Shown here piece after piece: positions 1 to 9,900 of a stretch of DNA of 64,000 nucleotides. Origin of the DNA: Pseudomonas arsenicoxydans (lineage in GTDB: Bacteria; Pseudomonadota; Gammaproteobacteria; Pseudomonadales; Pseudomonadaceae); assembly GCF_900103875.1 (NCBI RefSeq), contig NZ_LT629705.1:820501-884500 (forward strand), given 5' to 3'. Position 1 is the stretch's first letter. Each line of letters begins with the position of its first letter. The notes below the pieces were generated by a model. That model searched no databases. It worked only from the letters and a program-made list of their open reading frames with translations, and was not told the DNA's origin. A program made the position numbers and the translations under genes.

Positions 1-25
1 TTTGACCAGATCTCTGGAGAAACAC

Positions 26-1219
26 ATGACTCTTTCTCACCACGTCGCGGTCGTAACCAGCGATGAGCAAGCCCTGATCGTCGCCAGTGACCTGGCAGAC
101 GATTTCAAACGCGACAGCGCCCTGCGCGACCGCGAACGCCGGTTGCCGCACCCGGAACTGGAGGTGTTTTCCCGTTCGGGTCTCTGGGGCATCAGCGTGC
201 CAAAAGAATACGGCGGCGCTGGCGTTTCCAACGTCACCCTGGCCAAGGTGATTGCGCTGATCGCCCAGGCAGACGGCTCGCTTGGACAAATCCCGCAGAA
301 CCATTTCTACGCCCTCGAAGTACTGCGAGTGAACGGCAGCGAAGAGCAGAAAAAACGTTTGTACGCTGAAGTGCTCGCCGGGCAACGCTTCGGCAATGCC
401 TTGGCGGAACTAGGCACCAAAACCGCCCATGACCGCGTCACTAGCCTGACGCGCGACGGCGACGGTTATCGCATCAACGGCCGCAAGTTCTACGCCACAG
501 GCGCGATTTACGCGCAACGCATTCCGACCTCGGTGGTGGATGAAAACGGCGTGCAGCAACTGGCGTTCGTCCCCCATAACAGCAAAGGCCTGACGGTCAT
601 CGACGATTGGAGCGGCTTTGGCCAGCGCACCACCGGCAGTGGTTCGGTGGTGTTCGAAGACGTCTACGTCGCCGCCGAAGACGTGATCCCTTTTCAAACC
701 GCCTTCGAGCGCCCGACCCCGGTCGGCCCGTTGGCGCAAATTCTTCACGCCGCCATCGACACCGGCATCGCTCGTGCCGCTTACGAAGATGCGCTGCATT
801 TTGTACGCACCAAAACCCGGCCCTGGATCGACGCCACACACGAAAAAGCCACCGACGATCCGCTGACCCTCAAGAGCTTCGGCCACTTGAGCATTCGCCT
901 GCACGCCGCTGAAGCCTTGCTTGAACGCTCCGGCGAATTCCTCGACAAGGCCCAGGCCGAGACCAACGCCGAGACTGTCGCCGCCGCCTCGATTGCTGTC
1001 GCCGAAGCCCGTGCCCTGAGCACCGAAATCTCCCTCGCCGCCGGCAGCACACTGTTTGAACTGGCCGGCAGCCAGGCGACGCTGGTCGAACACGGCCTGG
1101 ATCGCCACTGGCGCAACGCACGGGTGCACACGCTGCACGATCCGGTGCGCTGGAAGTATCACGCCGTCGGCAATTACTACCTCAACGATGAAAACCCTCC
1201 GTTGCGAGGGACCATCTGA
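26..1219 (+). CDS. sfnB: SfnB/DszC-type flavoprotein, sulfur acquisition
   Basis: Member of the acyl-CoA dehydrogenase fold, of the SfnB/DszC type that Pseudomonas uses to take sulfur from organosulfur compounds when sulfate is scarce. It acts in the cytoplasm and would need reduced flavin from a partner reductase. The 397-residue length fits the family, and the C-terminal helical domain ends with the typical HWRNARVHTLHDP stretch. A TTG at base 2 opens the same frame, but the ATG at 26 has GGAGA six bases upstream and is preferred. The stop overlaps the next start by one base, so it is co-translated with the LLM monooxygenase. The exact substrate cannot be read from sequence. Confidence 0.85.
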   Translation: MTLSHHVAVVTSDEQALIVASDLADDFKRDSALRDRERRLPHPELEVFSRSGLWGISVPKEYGGAGVSNVTLAKVIALIAQADGSLGQIPQNHFYALEVLRVNGSEEQKKRLYAEVLAGQRFGNALAELGTKTAHDRVTSLTRDGDGYRINGRKFYATGAIYAQRIPTSVVDENGVQQLAFVPHNSKGLTVIDDWSGFGQRTTGSGSVVFEDVYVAAEDVIPFQTAFERPTPVGPLAQILHAAIDTGIARAAYEDALHFVRTKTRPWIDATHEKATDDPLTLKSFGHLSIRLHAAEALLERSGEFLDKAQAETNAETVAAASIAVAEARALSTEISLAAGSTLFELAGSQATLVEHGLDRHWRNARVHTLHDPVRWKYHAVGNYYLNDENPPLRGTI

Positions 1220-2577
1220 TGGCCGCCGCGAAAAAGAAGATCCTGCTCAACGCGTTCAACATGAACTGCATCGGGCACATCAACCATGGCCTGTGGACGC
1301 ATCCACGGGACACCTCCACTCACTACAAGACGATTGAATACTGGACCGAACTGGCACAGCTGCTGGAGCGCGGGCTGTTCGACGGTTTGTTTATCGCCGA
1401 CATCGTCGGCGTGTACGACGTCTACCAGAACTCGGTGGATGTGCCGCTCAAAGAGTCAATCCAGTTGCCAGTCAACGATCCACTGCTGCTGGTTTCCGCG
1501 ATGGCTGCGGTCACCAGAAACCTTGGTTTCGGCCTCACTGCCAACCTGACTTACGAGCCGCCGTATCTGTTCGCCCGGCGCATGTCGACGCTCGATCATT
1601 TGAGCCGTGGTCGGGTCGGCTGGAACATCGTCACCGGCTACCTCGACAGCGCCGCCAAGGCCATGGGCCTGAGTGAACAAGTCGAGCACGACCGACGTTA
1701 CGACCAGGCCGATGAATACCTGGAGGTGCTCTACAAACTCTGGGAAGGCAGCTGGGAAAACGGCGCGGTGCTCAATGACCCGCAGCAACGGATCTACGCC
1801 CAACCCGAGAAAGTGCACAAGGTCGAGCACAAGGGCGAGTTCTATCAGGTCGAGGGATATCACCTCTGCGAACCATCGCCGCAACGCACGCCGGTGCTGT
1901 TCCAGGCCGGCAGTTCGGATCGCGGTTTGTTGTTCGCCGGGCGTCATGCCGAATGCGTGTTTATCAGCGGCCAGAACAAACCATCGACCAAGGTTCAGGT
2001 GGACAAGGTTCGCGCCAGCGCCGTCGAGGCCGGGCGCAATCCCGAGGACATCAAGGTGTTCATGGGTCTGAACGTGATTGTCGGCGCTACCGAAGAACAG
2101 GCCTGGGCCAAGCACGCCGAGTACCTGAGCTACGCCAGTGCCGAGGCCGGCGTCGCGCATTTCTCGGCGTCGACCGGCATCGATTTTTCCGAGTACGAGA
2201 TCGACGAACCGATCCAGTACGTGAAGAGCAACGCGATCCAGTCAGCCACCAAGAACCTGCAAAACAACGACTGGACCCGCCGCAAATTGCTCGAGCAACA
2301 CGCCCTCGGTGGCCGCTACATCACGGTGGTCGGTTCGCCTGAGCAAGTGGCTGACGAACTGGAATCGTGGATCGCTGAAACCGGGCTCGATGGCTTCAAC
2401 CTGACACGGATTGTCACGCCGGAAAGCTATGTGGATTTCATTGAACTGGTCATTCCGGAGTTGCAGCGTCGTGGGTCGTACAAGACGGCTTATGACGCGG
2501 GCAGCCTGCGGGAAAAACTGTTTCACGGGGAAGCGCATTTGCCTGAGCAACACACAGGCGCGGCTTACCGCCGCTAA
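1219..2577 (+). CDS. LLM-class flavin-dependent monooxygenase (DszA/NtaA/SnaA type)
   Basis: Bacterial-luciferase-like TIM-barrel monooxygenase of 452 residues using FMNH2 and O2, of the branch that includes DszA (sulfone monooxygenase), NtaA and SnaA. The N-terminus (ILLNAFNMNCIGHINHGLW), the RVGWNIVTGYLDSAAKAMG stretch near residue 140 and the FQAGSSDRG segment near residue 230 are characteristic. Its ATG overlaps the stop of the SfnB-type gene by one base. A methionine importer follows after a REP palindrome. From context it probably oxidises an organosulfur compound so that sulfite is released. The substrate is an inference and the family also contains nitrilotriacetate and long-chain substrate enzymes. 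Confidence 0.85.
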   Translation: MAAAKKKILLNAFNMNCIGHINHGLWTHPRDTSTHYKTIEYWTELAQLLERGLFDGLFIADIVGVYDVYQNSVDVPLKESIQLPVNDPLLLVSAMAAVTRNLGFGLTANLTYEPPYLFARRMSTLDHLSRGRVGWNIVTGYLDSAAKAMGLSEQVEHDRRYDQADEYLEVLYKLWEGSWENGAVLNDPQQRIYAQPEKVHKVEHKGEFYQVEGYHLCEPSPQRTPVLFQAGSSDRGLLFAGRHAECVFISGQNKPSTKVQVDKVRASAVEAGRNPEDIKVFMGLNVIVGATEEQAWAKHAEYLSYASAEAGVAHFSASTGIDFSEYEIDEPIQYVKSNAIQSATKNLQNNDWTRRKLLEQHALGGRYITVVGSPEQVADELESWIAETGLDGFNLTRIVTPESYVDFIELVIPELQRRGSYKTAYDAGSLREKLFHGEAHLPEQHTGAAYRR

Positions 2578-2580
2578 AAG

Positions 2581-2657
2581 CATCGCGGGCAAGCCCGCTC
2601 CCACAGGGATTGTGTGAACACCAAAAACCCACTGTGGGAGCGGGCTTGCCCGCGATG
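2581..2657. repeat. REP-type palindrome pair, family 1
   Basis: Two copies of a 26-base REP sequence in inverted orientation (arms 2581-2606 and 2632-2657, starting CATCGCGGGCAAGCCCGC), which could fold into one long hairpin. The same family recurs at seven other places in the window. It lies between the monooxygenase and metQ and may limit read-through or protect upstream mRNA. Confidence 0.9.
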
Positions 2658-2706
2658 AGGCCCGGCCAATCACCACACATTTAATGCACTGACTGGAAAA
2701 TCCATC

Positions 2707-3516
2707 ATGAAAAAGACCTGCCTCTCTCACCCAGTCAAAGCACTGGCCCTGGCCCTCGGCCTCTTCAGTTCCGTCACCTTCGCCGCCGACGCGGCGCTGA
2801 AAGTCGGCACCACCGCCGCTTTCGCCATCCCGCTGGAAGCCGCCGTCGAAGAAGCCAAGAAACAAGGCCTGCAAGTTGACCTGGTGGAATTCAGCGACTG
2901 GATCGCCCCCAACGTCAGCCTCGCGGCCGGCGACATCGACGTGAACTACTTCCAGCACGTCCCGTTCCTGGAAAACGCCAAAGCCGCCGCCGGTTTTGAC
3001 CTGGTGCCGTTCGCACCCGGGATCATCAACAACGTCGGCCTCTACTCGAAGAAATACAAAAGCTTCGACGAACTGCCAGAAGGCGCCAGCGTCGCCATCG
3101 CCAACGACCCGATCAACAGCGGGCGCGGCCTGCAACTGTTGGCCAAGGCTGGCTTGATCACCCTCAAACCGGGGGTCGGCTACAAAGCCACCGAAGAAGA
3201 CATCATCGCCAACCCGAAGAAAATCAAAATCCTTCAAGTCGAGGCCGTGCAACTGGTGCGCGCCTATGACGACGCCGACCTGGTCCAGGGCTACCCGGCC
3301 TACATTCGTCTGTCGAAGACCTTCGATGCCAGCTCTGCCCTGCTGTTCGACGGCCTCGATCACAAGGAATACGTCATCCAGTTCGTGATCCAGCCAAAGA
3401 GCAAAAACGACCCGCGCCTGATCAAGTTCGTTGATATTTACCAGCACTCGCCGGCCGTTCGCGCAGCTCTGGACAAGGCCCACGGCAAGCTCTACCAAGC
3501 CGGCTGGGAAAGCTGA
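2707..3516 (+). CDS. metQ: MetQ/NlpA-family substrate-binding protein
   Basis: Periplasmic binding component of a MetNIQ-type methionine ABC importer, 269 residues. The N-terminus is a classical signal peptide (residues 1-27, ending SSVTFAADA) without a lipobox cysteine, so it should be soluble or only signal-anchored, not a lipoprotein. The mature part has the family features: [26 protein letters not shown] and [16 protein letters not shown], the last a ligand-pocket stretch. metN follows three bases after its stop region (TGA at 3514-3516, ATG at 3519). Next to SfnB- and DszA-type genes it may carry methionine or another small sulfur compound. Confidence 0.9.
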   Translation: MKKTCLSHPVKALALALGLFSSVTFAADAALKVGTTAAFAIPLEAAVEEAKKQGLQVDLVEFSDWIAPNVSLAAGDIDVNYFQHVPFLENAKAAAGFDLVPFAPGIINNVGLYSKKYKSFDELPEGASVAIANDPINSGRGLQLLAKAGLITLKPGVGYKATEEDIIANPKKIKILQVEAVQLVRAYDDADLVQGYPAYIRLSKTFDASSALLFDGLDHKEYVIQFVIQPKSKNDPRLIKFVDIYQHSPAVRAALDKAHGKLYQAGWES

Positions 3517-3518
3517 GG

Positions 3519-4640
3519 ATGACGGCGGCCACCCAACGGCGACTGGAAATTCCAGAGCCTCATAAAGCTGCACAGACCGAACTGCACCCGGACCTCAATC
3601 GCGCCCATGTGCGCTTTATCGGCCTGGGTAAAACCTACAACGGCCAGCAAGGCCCGGTGGCCGCGCTGCACGGCATCGACCTGGCGATCCAGCGCGGTGA
3701 AGTGTTCGGCATTATCGGTCGCAGCGGTGCCGGCAAGTCGTCGCTGATCCGCACCATCAACCGCCTCGAACAGCCGAGCACCGGTCGGGTGCTGGTCGAT
3801 CAAGTAGACATCAGTGAGTTCGATGAGGATCGTCTGGTGGCGCTGCGCCGACGGATCGGCATGATCTTCCAGCACTTCAATTTGATGTCGGCCAAGACGG
3901 TTTGGCAGAACGTCGAGTTGCCGCTGAAAGTCGCCGGCGTGCCCAAGGAAAAACGCGAGCAAAAGGTCCGTGAATTGCTGGAACTGGTCGGCCTGCAAGG
4001 CAAGCACAAGGCCTATCCGGCGCAGTTGTCGGGCGGGCAGAAACAACGCGTCGGCATCGCCCGCGCGTTGGTGCACGACCCGGCGATTCTGTTGTGCGAC
4101 GAAGCCACTTCCGCGCTGGACCCGGAGACCACGCAATCGATCCTCGGCCTGCTGCGCGAGATCAATCAGCGCCTGGGTTTGACCATCGTGTTGATCACTC
4201 ACGAGATGGCCGTGATTCGCGATATCTGCGACCGCGTTGTGGTGCTGGAACACGGTCGAATCGTCGAGCAAGGACCGGTCTGGGAAGTCTTCGGCAACCC
4301 GCAACATGAGGTCAGCAAGACCTTGCTCGCACCGTTGCAACATGGCTTGCCGGAAGAACTGCAAAGCCGCTTGCGTCCTCAGCCACAGTCCTCGGACGCT
4401 GCCGTGGTGCTGCGCTTGCAGTTCACCGGAAGCGCGAGCGATGAACCGGATCTGGCCGCGCTGTTTGCCGCGCTCGGCGGTCGTGTGCGCTTGCTGCAAG
4501 GTGGCGTGGAACGTATTCAAGGCCATGCACTGGGACAACTGCTTCTGGCGGTGACCGGGTCGCCTCTCGGCGCAGAGCAATTGCGCCAGCGCGCCAGCGA
4601 TTGGGCGCAACAAGTGGAGGTGCTGGGTTATGTGGTTTGA
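3519..4640 (+). CDS. metN: Methionine ABC transporter ATP-binding protein
   Basis: Cytoplasmic ATPase that drives the MetNIQ importer, 373 residues. Walker [10 protein letters not shown] is at 67-75, followed by the Q-loop, the signature LSGGQKQR, Walker [16 protein letters not shown] and the H-loop ITHEM. Residues from about 290 form the extra C-terminal NIL domain, which in the E. coli homologue binds methionine and shuts off transport when the cell is full. An N-terminal extension of about 28 residues precedes the ABC domain, as is common in Pseudomonas MetN. The 3' end overlaps metI by 11 bases. Confidence 0.93.
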   Translation: MTAATQRRLEIPEPHKAAQTELHPDLNRAHVRFIGLGKTYNGQQGPVAALHGIDLAIQRGEVFGIIGRSGAGKSSLIRTINRLEQPSTGRVLVDQVDISEFDEDRLVALRRRIGMIFQHFNLMSAKTVWQNVELPLKVAGVPKEKREQKVRELLELVGLQGKHKAYPAQLSGGQKQRVGIARALVHDPAILLCDEATSALDPETTQSILGLLREINQRLGLTIVLITHEMAVIRDICDRVVVLEHGRIVEQGPVWEVFGNPQHEVSKTLLAPLQHGLPEELQSRLRPQPQSSDAAVVLRLQFTGSASDEPDLAALFAALGGRVRLLQGGVERIQGHALGQLLLAVTGSPLGAEQLRQRASDWAQQVEVLGYVV

Positions 4641-5274
4641 TCGCTTGCTGCAAGGCTTCATCGACACGTTTTTGATGGTCGGTGTGTCGTCGCTGATTGC
4701 GCTGCTGGCGGGCATACCGTTGGCGGTGATCCTCGTCACCAGTTCCAAGGGCGGGATCTATGAAGCACCCGGGCTGAACCGTGCGTTGGGCGCGTTCGTG
4801 AACCTGTTTCGCTCGATTCCGTTTTTGATTTTGATGGTGGCGCTGATCCCGTTTACCCGGCTGATCGTCGGCACCACGTATGGCATCTGGGCCGCCGTGG
4901 TGCCACTGACCATTGCCGCCACACCGTTCTTTGCGCGCATTGCCGAAGTCAGTCTGCGCGAGGTCGATCACGGCTTGATCGAAGCGGCGCAAGCGATGGG
5001 TTGCCGGCGCTGGCACATCGTCTGGCATGTGTTGTTGCCAGAGGCGCTGCCAGGGATTGTCGGTGGTTTCACCATAACCCTGGTGACGATGATCAACTCG
5101 TCGGCCATGGCCGGAGCGATTGGTGCCGGAGGGCTTGGGGACATTGCGTACCGGTATGGTTATCAGCGATTTGATAGCCAGATTATGCTGACGGTAATTG
5201 TGCTGCTGGTGGTGTTGGTGGCGGTGATTCAGTTGGGCGGGGATCGTTTGGCGCGGGGTTTGAACAAGCGCTAA
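4630..5274 (+). CDS. metI: Methionine ABC transporter permease
   Basis: Inner-membrane channel subunit of the MetNIQ importer, 214 residues with five predicted membrane segments. The EAA loop that docks to MetN is visible as [20 protein letters not shown] in the second half, followed by [20 protein letters not shown], typical of MetI. It starts inside the last codons of metN and ends the sulfur block. No clear terminator follows; the next 370 bases hold the leader RNA of an unrelated gene. Confidence 0.93.
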   Translation: MWFDRLLQGFIDTFLMVGVSSLIALLAGIPLAVILVTSSKGGIYEAPGLNRALGAFVNLFRSIPFLILMVALIPFTRLIVGTTYGIWAAVVPLTIAATPFFARIAEVSLREVDHGLIEAAQAMGCRRWHIVWHVLLPEALPGIVGGFTITLVTMINSSAMAGAIGAGGLGDIAYRYGYQRFDSQIMLTVIVLLVVLVAVIQLGGDRLARGLNKR

Positions 5275-5404
5275 GTGGGGTGTCTGCCTTCAGGAGCGGG
5301 GAACAATTCCCACAGGAAAATCAGTACGCCTACAGGCCTGATCCCTTTCCTTTGCAGGACATTTCCTAGATCATTCCGCTCGCTTGCGCCTGCCAATTTC
5401 GGTG

Positions 5405-5646
5405 GCTAGTCTCGGTCCGTCACTGCTCATCAGTGATCGGGTCTAGTAGCCCGGAACAATAGGCGTATGGCGGTTCCATGCTCATGCCCGGTGTTTCTTG
5501 CCGCGTGCAGAAAATGGTGGCTGTGCGTGGGGCACCCTCGGGTGCACCGGTTTTCCTATTGACCGGCCTACTACCTGCGCACAGCTGCCACCCACCGCTT
5601 AGTAGGCGAAGGTGCCAGCTCCCCTGCAGCAATAGGAGCAACACCG
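5405..5646 (+). ncRNA. Structured 5' leader RNA of a DUF6124-like gene (copy 1)
   Basis: The 372-base gap after metI is not empty. Four helices can be drawn by eye. Hairpin a has TCACTG at 5420-5425 pairing with CAGTGA at 5431-5436. Hairpin b has CGGG at 5438-5441 pairing with CCCG at 5450-5453. A long closing stem pairs GGTGGCTGTGCG (5516-5527) with CGCACA and GCCACC (5578-5592, three-base bulge). Inside it sit two small hairpins, GCACC/GGTGC (5532-5545, loop CTCG) and CCGGT/ACCGG (5547-5566). The same layout with different bases precedes the second DUF6124-like gene at 56750-57017. An AATAGGAGCA ribosome-binding region lies just before the start codon. I cannot assign it to a named RNA family. 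Confidence 0.65.
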
Positions 5647-6003
5647 ATGAAAAGATCCGTCCCCGATCCACCTCCCGAAACATCCACCCAAGGCAATCCC
5701 ACCGACGATCCTCAAAGAGACCGTTCCGCCCTTTATCGTGCGATCGACTTCTACCTCACCGGAGAACAGCCCTCAGCACCCGATGAGCTGCGGTTCTACA
5801 ACGTCAGCGAAGACGTGAGCTTTGAAGACACCCAACTCTACGTCGCGGACCTGCTGCGCTGCGCTTCGGTCACGGCATATCAGTGTGGCGATCACCTCAA
5901 AGGGGCGGACCGGGCCATGGTGTTCTCTGTCTGGCATCTGCTGGAGATTGCCAAAGCCATGGTTGATCGCTCAATTGATTGTCTGGGTATGAAGCAGGGC
6001 TGA
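5647..6003 (+). CDS. Small protein, DUF6124/DUF3077-like
   Basis: Soluble protein of 118 residues and unknown function. Residues 1-25 are polar and proline-rich. From about residue 45 the pattern LRFYNVSEDVSFEDTQLYV, DLLRCASVTAY, ECGD-like QCGDHLKG and MVFSVWHLLEIAKAMVDRS matches the small two-helix proteins annotated in Pseudomonas as DUF3077 or DUF6124. It can be aligned by eye with the protein at 57018-57401, of the same family. The ATG at 5647 follows AGGAG by seven bases. The long structured leader upstream suggests post-transcriptional control. No membrane segment or catalytic motif is visible. Confidence 0.75.
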   Translation: MKRSVPDPPPETSTQGNPTDDPQRDRSALYRAIDFYLTGEQPSAPDELRFYNVSEDVSFEDTQLYVADLLRCASVTAYQCGDHLKGADRAMVFSVWHLLEIAKAMVDRSIDCLGMKQG

Positions 6004-6026
6004 GTTATCGGTCTCCAGTGATACCG

Positions 6027-6098
6027 CCATCGCGAGCAGGCTCGCTCCCACAGGTCTACGCGTTCTCCTGTGGGAGTGAGCCGGCTCCGGGTGGCGAT
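6027..6098. repeat. REP-type palindrome pair, family 1, degenerate
   Basis: Left arm starts CCATCGCGAGCAGGCTCGC (6027-6054) and the right arm 6067-6098 is a decayed inverse copy with several mismatches. It lies between the DUF6124-like gene and the methyltransferase, just upstream of the latter's start. Confidence 0.75.
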
Positions 6099-6174
6099 CC
6101 GACGATTGGCTGCGCAGCAGCCACCGGCCTCATGGCGTATATTCGGCAAATCCCCATTGCCTGCGCAGCCGACC

Positions 6175-6804
6175 ATGAAACAGACCCCCGCCGACCTCGA
6201 GCAGATCACCTCCACCACTCTGGGCCATTACAACTCGGTGGCCGAAGGTTTTCGCGAAGGGACTCGCGATCATGATGTCAGCCAGAACATCGATGCCCTG
6301 CTGCGGCATATTCAGACTGAAGCGCCGTTCGACATTCTCGACTTTGGCTGCGGTCCGGGGCGAGATCTGAAAACCTTCACGCGCATGGGCCACACGGCTG
6401 TCGGGCTGGATGGTTCAGAGAAGTTTGCGCAAATGGCGCGTGAAGACAGTGGTTGCGAGGTGTGGCAGCAGGACTTTCTGAAGCTGGATCTGCCGGCTGA
6501 GCGCTTCGACGGGATTTTTGCCAATGCGGTGCTGTTTCATATCCCGCGCCAGGAATTGCCTCGGGTGTTGAAGGAGCTACGCGGGGCGCTGAAACCCGGT
6601 GGCGTGTTGTTCAGTTCCAATCCACGCGGGGAAAATCAGGAAGGCTGGAATGGGCCGCGGTACGGGGCGTACCACGACCTGGCGGCGTGGCAGGATTTGC
6701 TGACCGAAGCCGGATTTGTCGAGCTGGAGCATTACTACCGGCCGGCGGGGCTGCCGCGAGAGCAACAGCCTTGGCTGGCTAGTGTCTGGCGTAATCCCGC
6801 GTAG
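6175..6804 (+). CDS. Class I SAM-dependent methyltransferase
   Basis: Methyl transferase of 209 residues with a Rossmann-like fold. Motif I is ILDFGCGPGRD, followed by the acidic end of strand 2 (VGLDGSEKF) and motif post-II (FDGIFANAVLFHIP). A C-terminal LKPGGVLFSSNPRGE segment is typical of UbiE/COQ5-like small-molecule methyltransferases. The open frame runs back to 6070, but that part covers a REP palindrome, so the ATG at 6175 (MKQTPADLEQ) is chosen even though its ribosome-binding site is weak. It stands alone between two REP clusters. The substrate is unknown. Confidence 0.82.
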   Translation: MKQTPADLEQITSTTLGHYNSVAEGFREGTRDHDVSQNIDALLRHIQTEAPFDILDFGCGPGRDLKTFTRMGHTAVGLDGSEKFAQMAREDSGCEVWQQDFLKLDLPAERFDGIFANAVLFHIPRQELPRVLKELRGALKPGGVLFSSNPRGENQEGWNGPRYGAYHDLAAWQDLLTEAGFVELEHYYRPAGLPREQQPWLASVWRNPA

Positions 6805-6817
6805 ACAGGTCTGACGC

Positions 6818-6901
6818 CATCGCGGGCAAGCCCGCTCCCACATTTGACCGAGTTGTCCAGACGGACCCAGTCTCCTGTGGGAGCGGGCTTGCCCGCGATA
6901 G
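6818..6901. repeat. REP-type palindrome pair, family 1
   Basis: Arms 6818-6842 (CATCGCGGGCAAGCCCGC) and 6874-6901 are inverted near-perfect copies. The element sits between two convergent genes, the methyltransferase and triC, where a shared hairpin could stop transcription from both sides. Confidence 0.9.
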
Positions 6902-6919
6902 AGTGCGAAGCGCTCTCCC

Positions 6920-9900
6920 TTATGACGCTGCGTCTTTCTTCGGCTCGCGGATTTTGTACCAGGCCACATAAAGCGCCGGCAAAAACAGCAACGTCAGCAA
7001 GGTGGCGATGATGATCCCGCCAATCATCGCGTACGCCATCGGTCCCCAGAACACTTCCCGGGCAATCGGGATCATCCCCAGGCTCGCCGCCGCCGCGGTC
7101 AACAGAATCGGTCGACGACGATGCTCCGTGGCCTTCGCTACGGCATCCCACGGTAAATGGCCTTCCTTCTCCAACGCATTGATCTGAGTCACCAGAATCA
7201 CCGAGTTGCGGATGATGATGCCGATCAGCGCCAGAATCCCCAGGATCGCCACGAAGCCCATCGGCGTGCCCGTCGGAATCAGCGCCAGCACTACGCCGAT
7301 CAACCCGAGCGGTGCGACACTCGCCACCAGGAACAGCTTCTGCACACTGTGCAACTGGATCATCAGGAAGGTTGCCATCAGGAACAACATCAACGGCACC
7401 ACCTTGGCAATCGGCCCTTGGGCCTTGCCGCTTTCCTCTACCGTACCGCCGGTGGCAACCGAGTAACCCACTGGCAAACTGGCGGCGAATTTGTCGATGT
7501 CCGGCTTGAGCTGTTTCACCAGGTCGGTCGGTTGTATCTCGTCGCGCATCGCGGCCTTGACGGTGATGGTCGGCTTGCGGTCGCGGCGCCAGACCAGCGG
7601 CTGTTCCAGGTCATAGCGCACGGTGGCGAACGCCAGCAGCGGTATGGAAGTGCCGCCCGGCGTCACGATCTGTAAGTTCTGCAGGGTTTCCGGCGTGCCG
7701 CGTTCCGCGTCTTCAGCTCGGCCCACGACGTTGATCAGGTAGATATCGTCATCGACCTGGGTGATCGGCGCCCCCACGACGATGCTGTTCATCAGGTTGG
7801 CCACGTCTTCCGACGACAGCCCCAACTGCCGCGCCTTGTCTTGGGCGATGTCGATACGCAGGACTTTGCCCGGCTCGTTCCAGTCGTAAATGATCTCGCC
7901 GATGTGCGAGTTTTTGTCCAGTACGGTGGCCAGGGCGATCGCCTGTTTGCGCACCTGATCGATGTCCTTGCCGCTGACCCGGTATTGGATCGGACGGCCG
8001 ACCGGCGGGCCCATTTCCAGCGCCTGGACGTAGCTGCCGATGCCGACGAAATCTTTGCGCAACCGTTCACGCAGGCGCTGGCTGAGGGCGATGCGCGACT
8101 CCAGGTCTTTGCTGACGATGACCAGTTGCGCGTAGTACGGGTTCTGCAGTTGCTGGTCGAGCGGCAGGTAGAAACGAATCGCACCCTCGCCGATGTACGT
8201 GCTCCAGCGCACGATATCCGGATCGTCCTTGAGCGTTGCTTCAAGTTTATCCACAGCCTTGCGGGTTTCGCCGATGGAGGCGTTTTGCGGCAGGTTCAAG
8301 TCGACCAGGATTTCCGGGCGGTCCGAGGACGGGAAGAACTGGTTTTGCACGAACTGCATGCAAAATACCGATGCCAGGAACAGCGCAACGGTGATGCCGA
8401 TGGCCCACCAGCGATTGCGCATCGACCACAGCATGCCGTAATTGAACGCACGGCCGATGCGTCCGGGCTCGGCGTCATGGGGTTTCACATTGGCGCTGAG
8501 GATGTGTACGCCAATCACCGGGGCGAACAGCACCGCGACGATCCACGACACCAGCATCGCCACGGCAATTACTGCGAACAAGGTGAAGGTGTACTCGCCG
8601 GCCGAACTGGCGTTGAGGCCAATCGGCACAAAACCGGCGACGGTCACCAGGGTGCCGGTGAGCATCGGGAACGCGGTCGAGGTGTAGGCGAACGTCGCCG
8701 CCTGCTCCTTGGTCTCGCCCATTTCCAGGCGCGTGACCATCATCTCCACCGTGATCATCGCATCGTCCACCAGCAAGCCGAGGGCGATGATCAGCGCACC
8801 GAGGGAAATCCGTTGCATGGTGATGCCGCTGTATTCCATGAAGACGAAGACCATCGCCAGCACCAGCGGGATCGAGCACGCCACCACCAGCCCGGCGCGC
8901 ACGCCGAGGCTGACGAAACTGACGATCAGCACGATCACTACCGCTTCGAACAACGCACTGGTGAAACCGCCGACGGCTTTTTCCACCACTTCGGCCTGGT
9001 CGGACACGGTGTGTACACCGACGCCCACCGGCAAGTCCGCGGTCAGGTCGGTCATGCGCTGGTGCAATGCCTTGCCGAACACCTGGATGTTGCCGCCCTT
9101 CTTCATCGCAATGGCGAGGCCGATGGCCGGGTGGCCGTTGAAGCGAAACTCCGGTGTCGCCGGGTCAACGTAACCACGGCTGATGTCAGCGATGTCGGCC
9201 AAACGGTAGAAGCGATCATTGAGTCGCAAGTTGACGTTGGCCAGGTCCTTCTCGGAATCGAACTGCCCAGAGGTGCGCACCGAAATGCGCTCCGGCCCCG
9301 CTTCGATCACCCCGGCCGGGGTCACCGCGTTCTGCGCTTGCAGGCTCTGCACCACTTGGCGCTGATCAATGCCTAGCGCCGCCAGTTTGCGGGTGGAGAA
9401 ATTCAGGTAGAGGACTTCGTCCTGCTCACCGATCATCTCGACCTTGCCCAACCCCGGCACTTCACGAATTTCGCCGCGCACTTGCTCCACATAATCGCGC
9501 AGCTGGCGCATCGACAAGCCATCTGCGGTAAAGGCGTACACCGAACCGAATACATCACCGAATTCGTCGTTAAACCCCGGTCCTTGCAGGCCCTTGGGGA
9601 AATCGCCGCGAATGTCGTTGATCTTCTTGCGCACCTGATACCAGATCTCCGGGATGTCCTTGGCACTGGTGGTATCGCGCAGGTTGACGAACACTGTGGA
9701 CTCGCCGGGACGGGTGTAGCTTTTCACGTAGTCGAGGGAGTCGAGCTCCTCGAGTTTTTTCTCGATGCGGTCAGTGACCTGCTTGAGGGTCTCTTCCTGG
9801 GTCGCGCCAGGCCAACGGGTCTGGATCACCATGGTTTTGATGGTGAAGGACGGGTCTTCCTCGCGGCCCAGGTTCATGTACGAGAACACGCCCATCAACA

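Noticed and set aside
2581..2657. CRISPR array made of the repeated GC-rich motifs
   Set aside because: The motifs occur as inverted pairs at scattered sites, not as direct repeats with regular spacers, and no cas gene is present.
2242..4748. Long - strand frames opposite metQ and metN (443 and 418 codons)
   Set aside because: Shadows of the methionine importer genes; no ribosome-binding sites and no domains.
5478..5786. Open frames through the leader RNAs (5478-5786 and 56790-57017) as protein genes
   Set aside because: They cross stable stems and lack ribosome-binding sites. The copy-1 frame is out of phase with the real gene. Treated as RNA structure, though a translated leader in copy 2 is not excluded.
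6070..6174. N-terminal extension of the methyltransferase to 6070
   Set aside because: These codons cover a REP palindrome and have no family similarity; the ATG at 6175 begins the conserved part.
7841..9376. 511-codon + strand frame inside triC
   Set aside because: Shadow of the RND gene; composition is H/R/Q-rich as expected for antisense of high-GC coding DNA.
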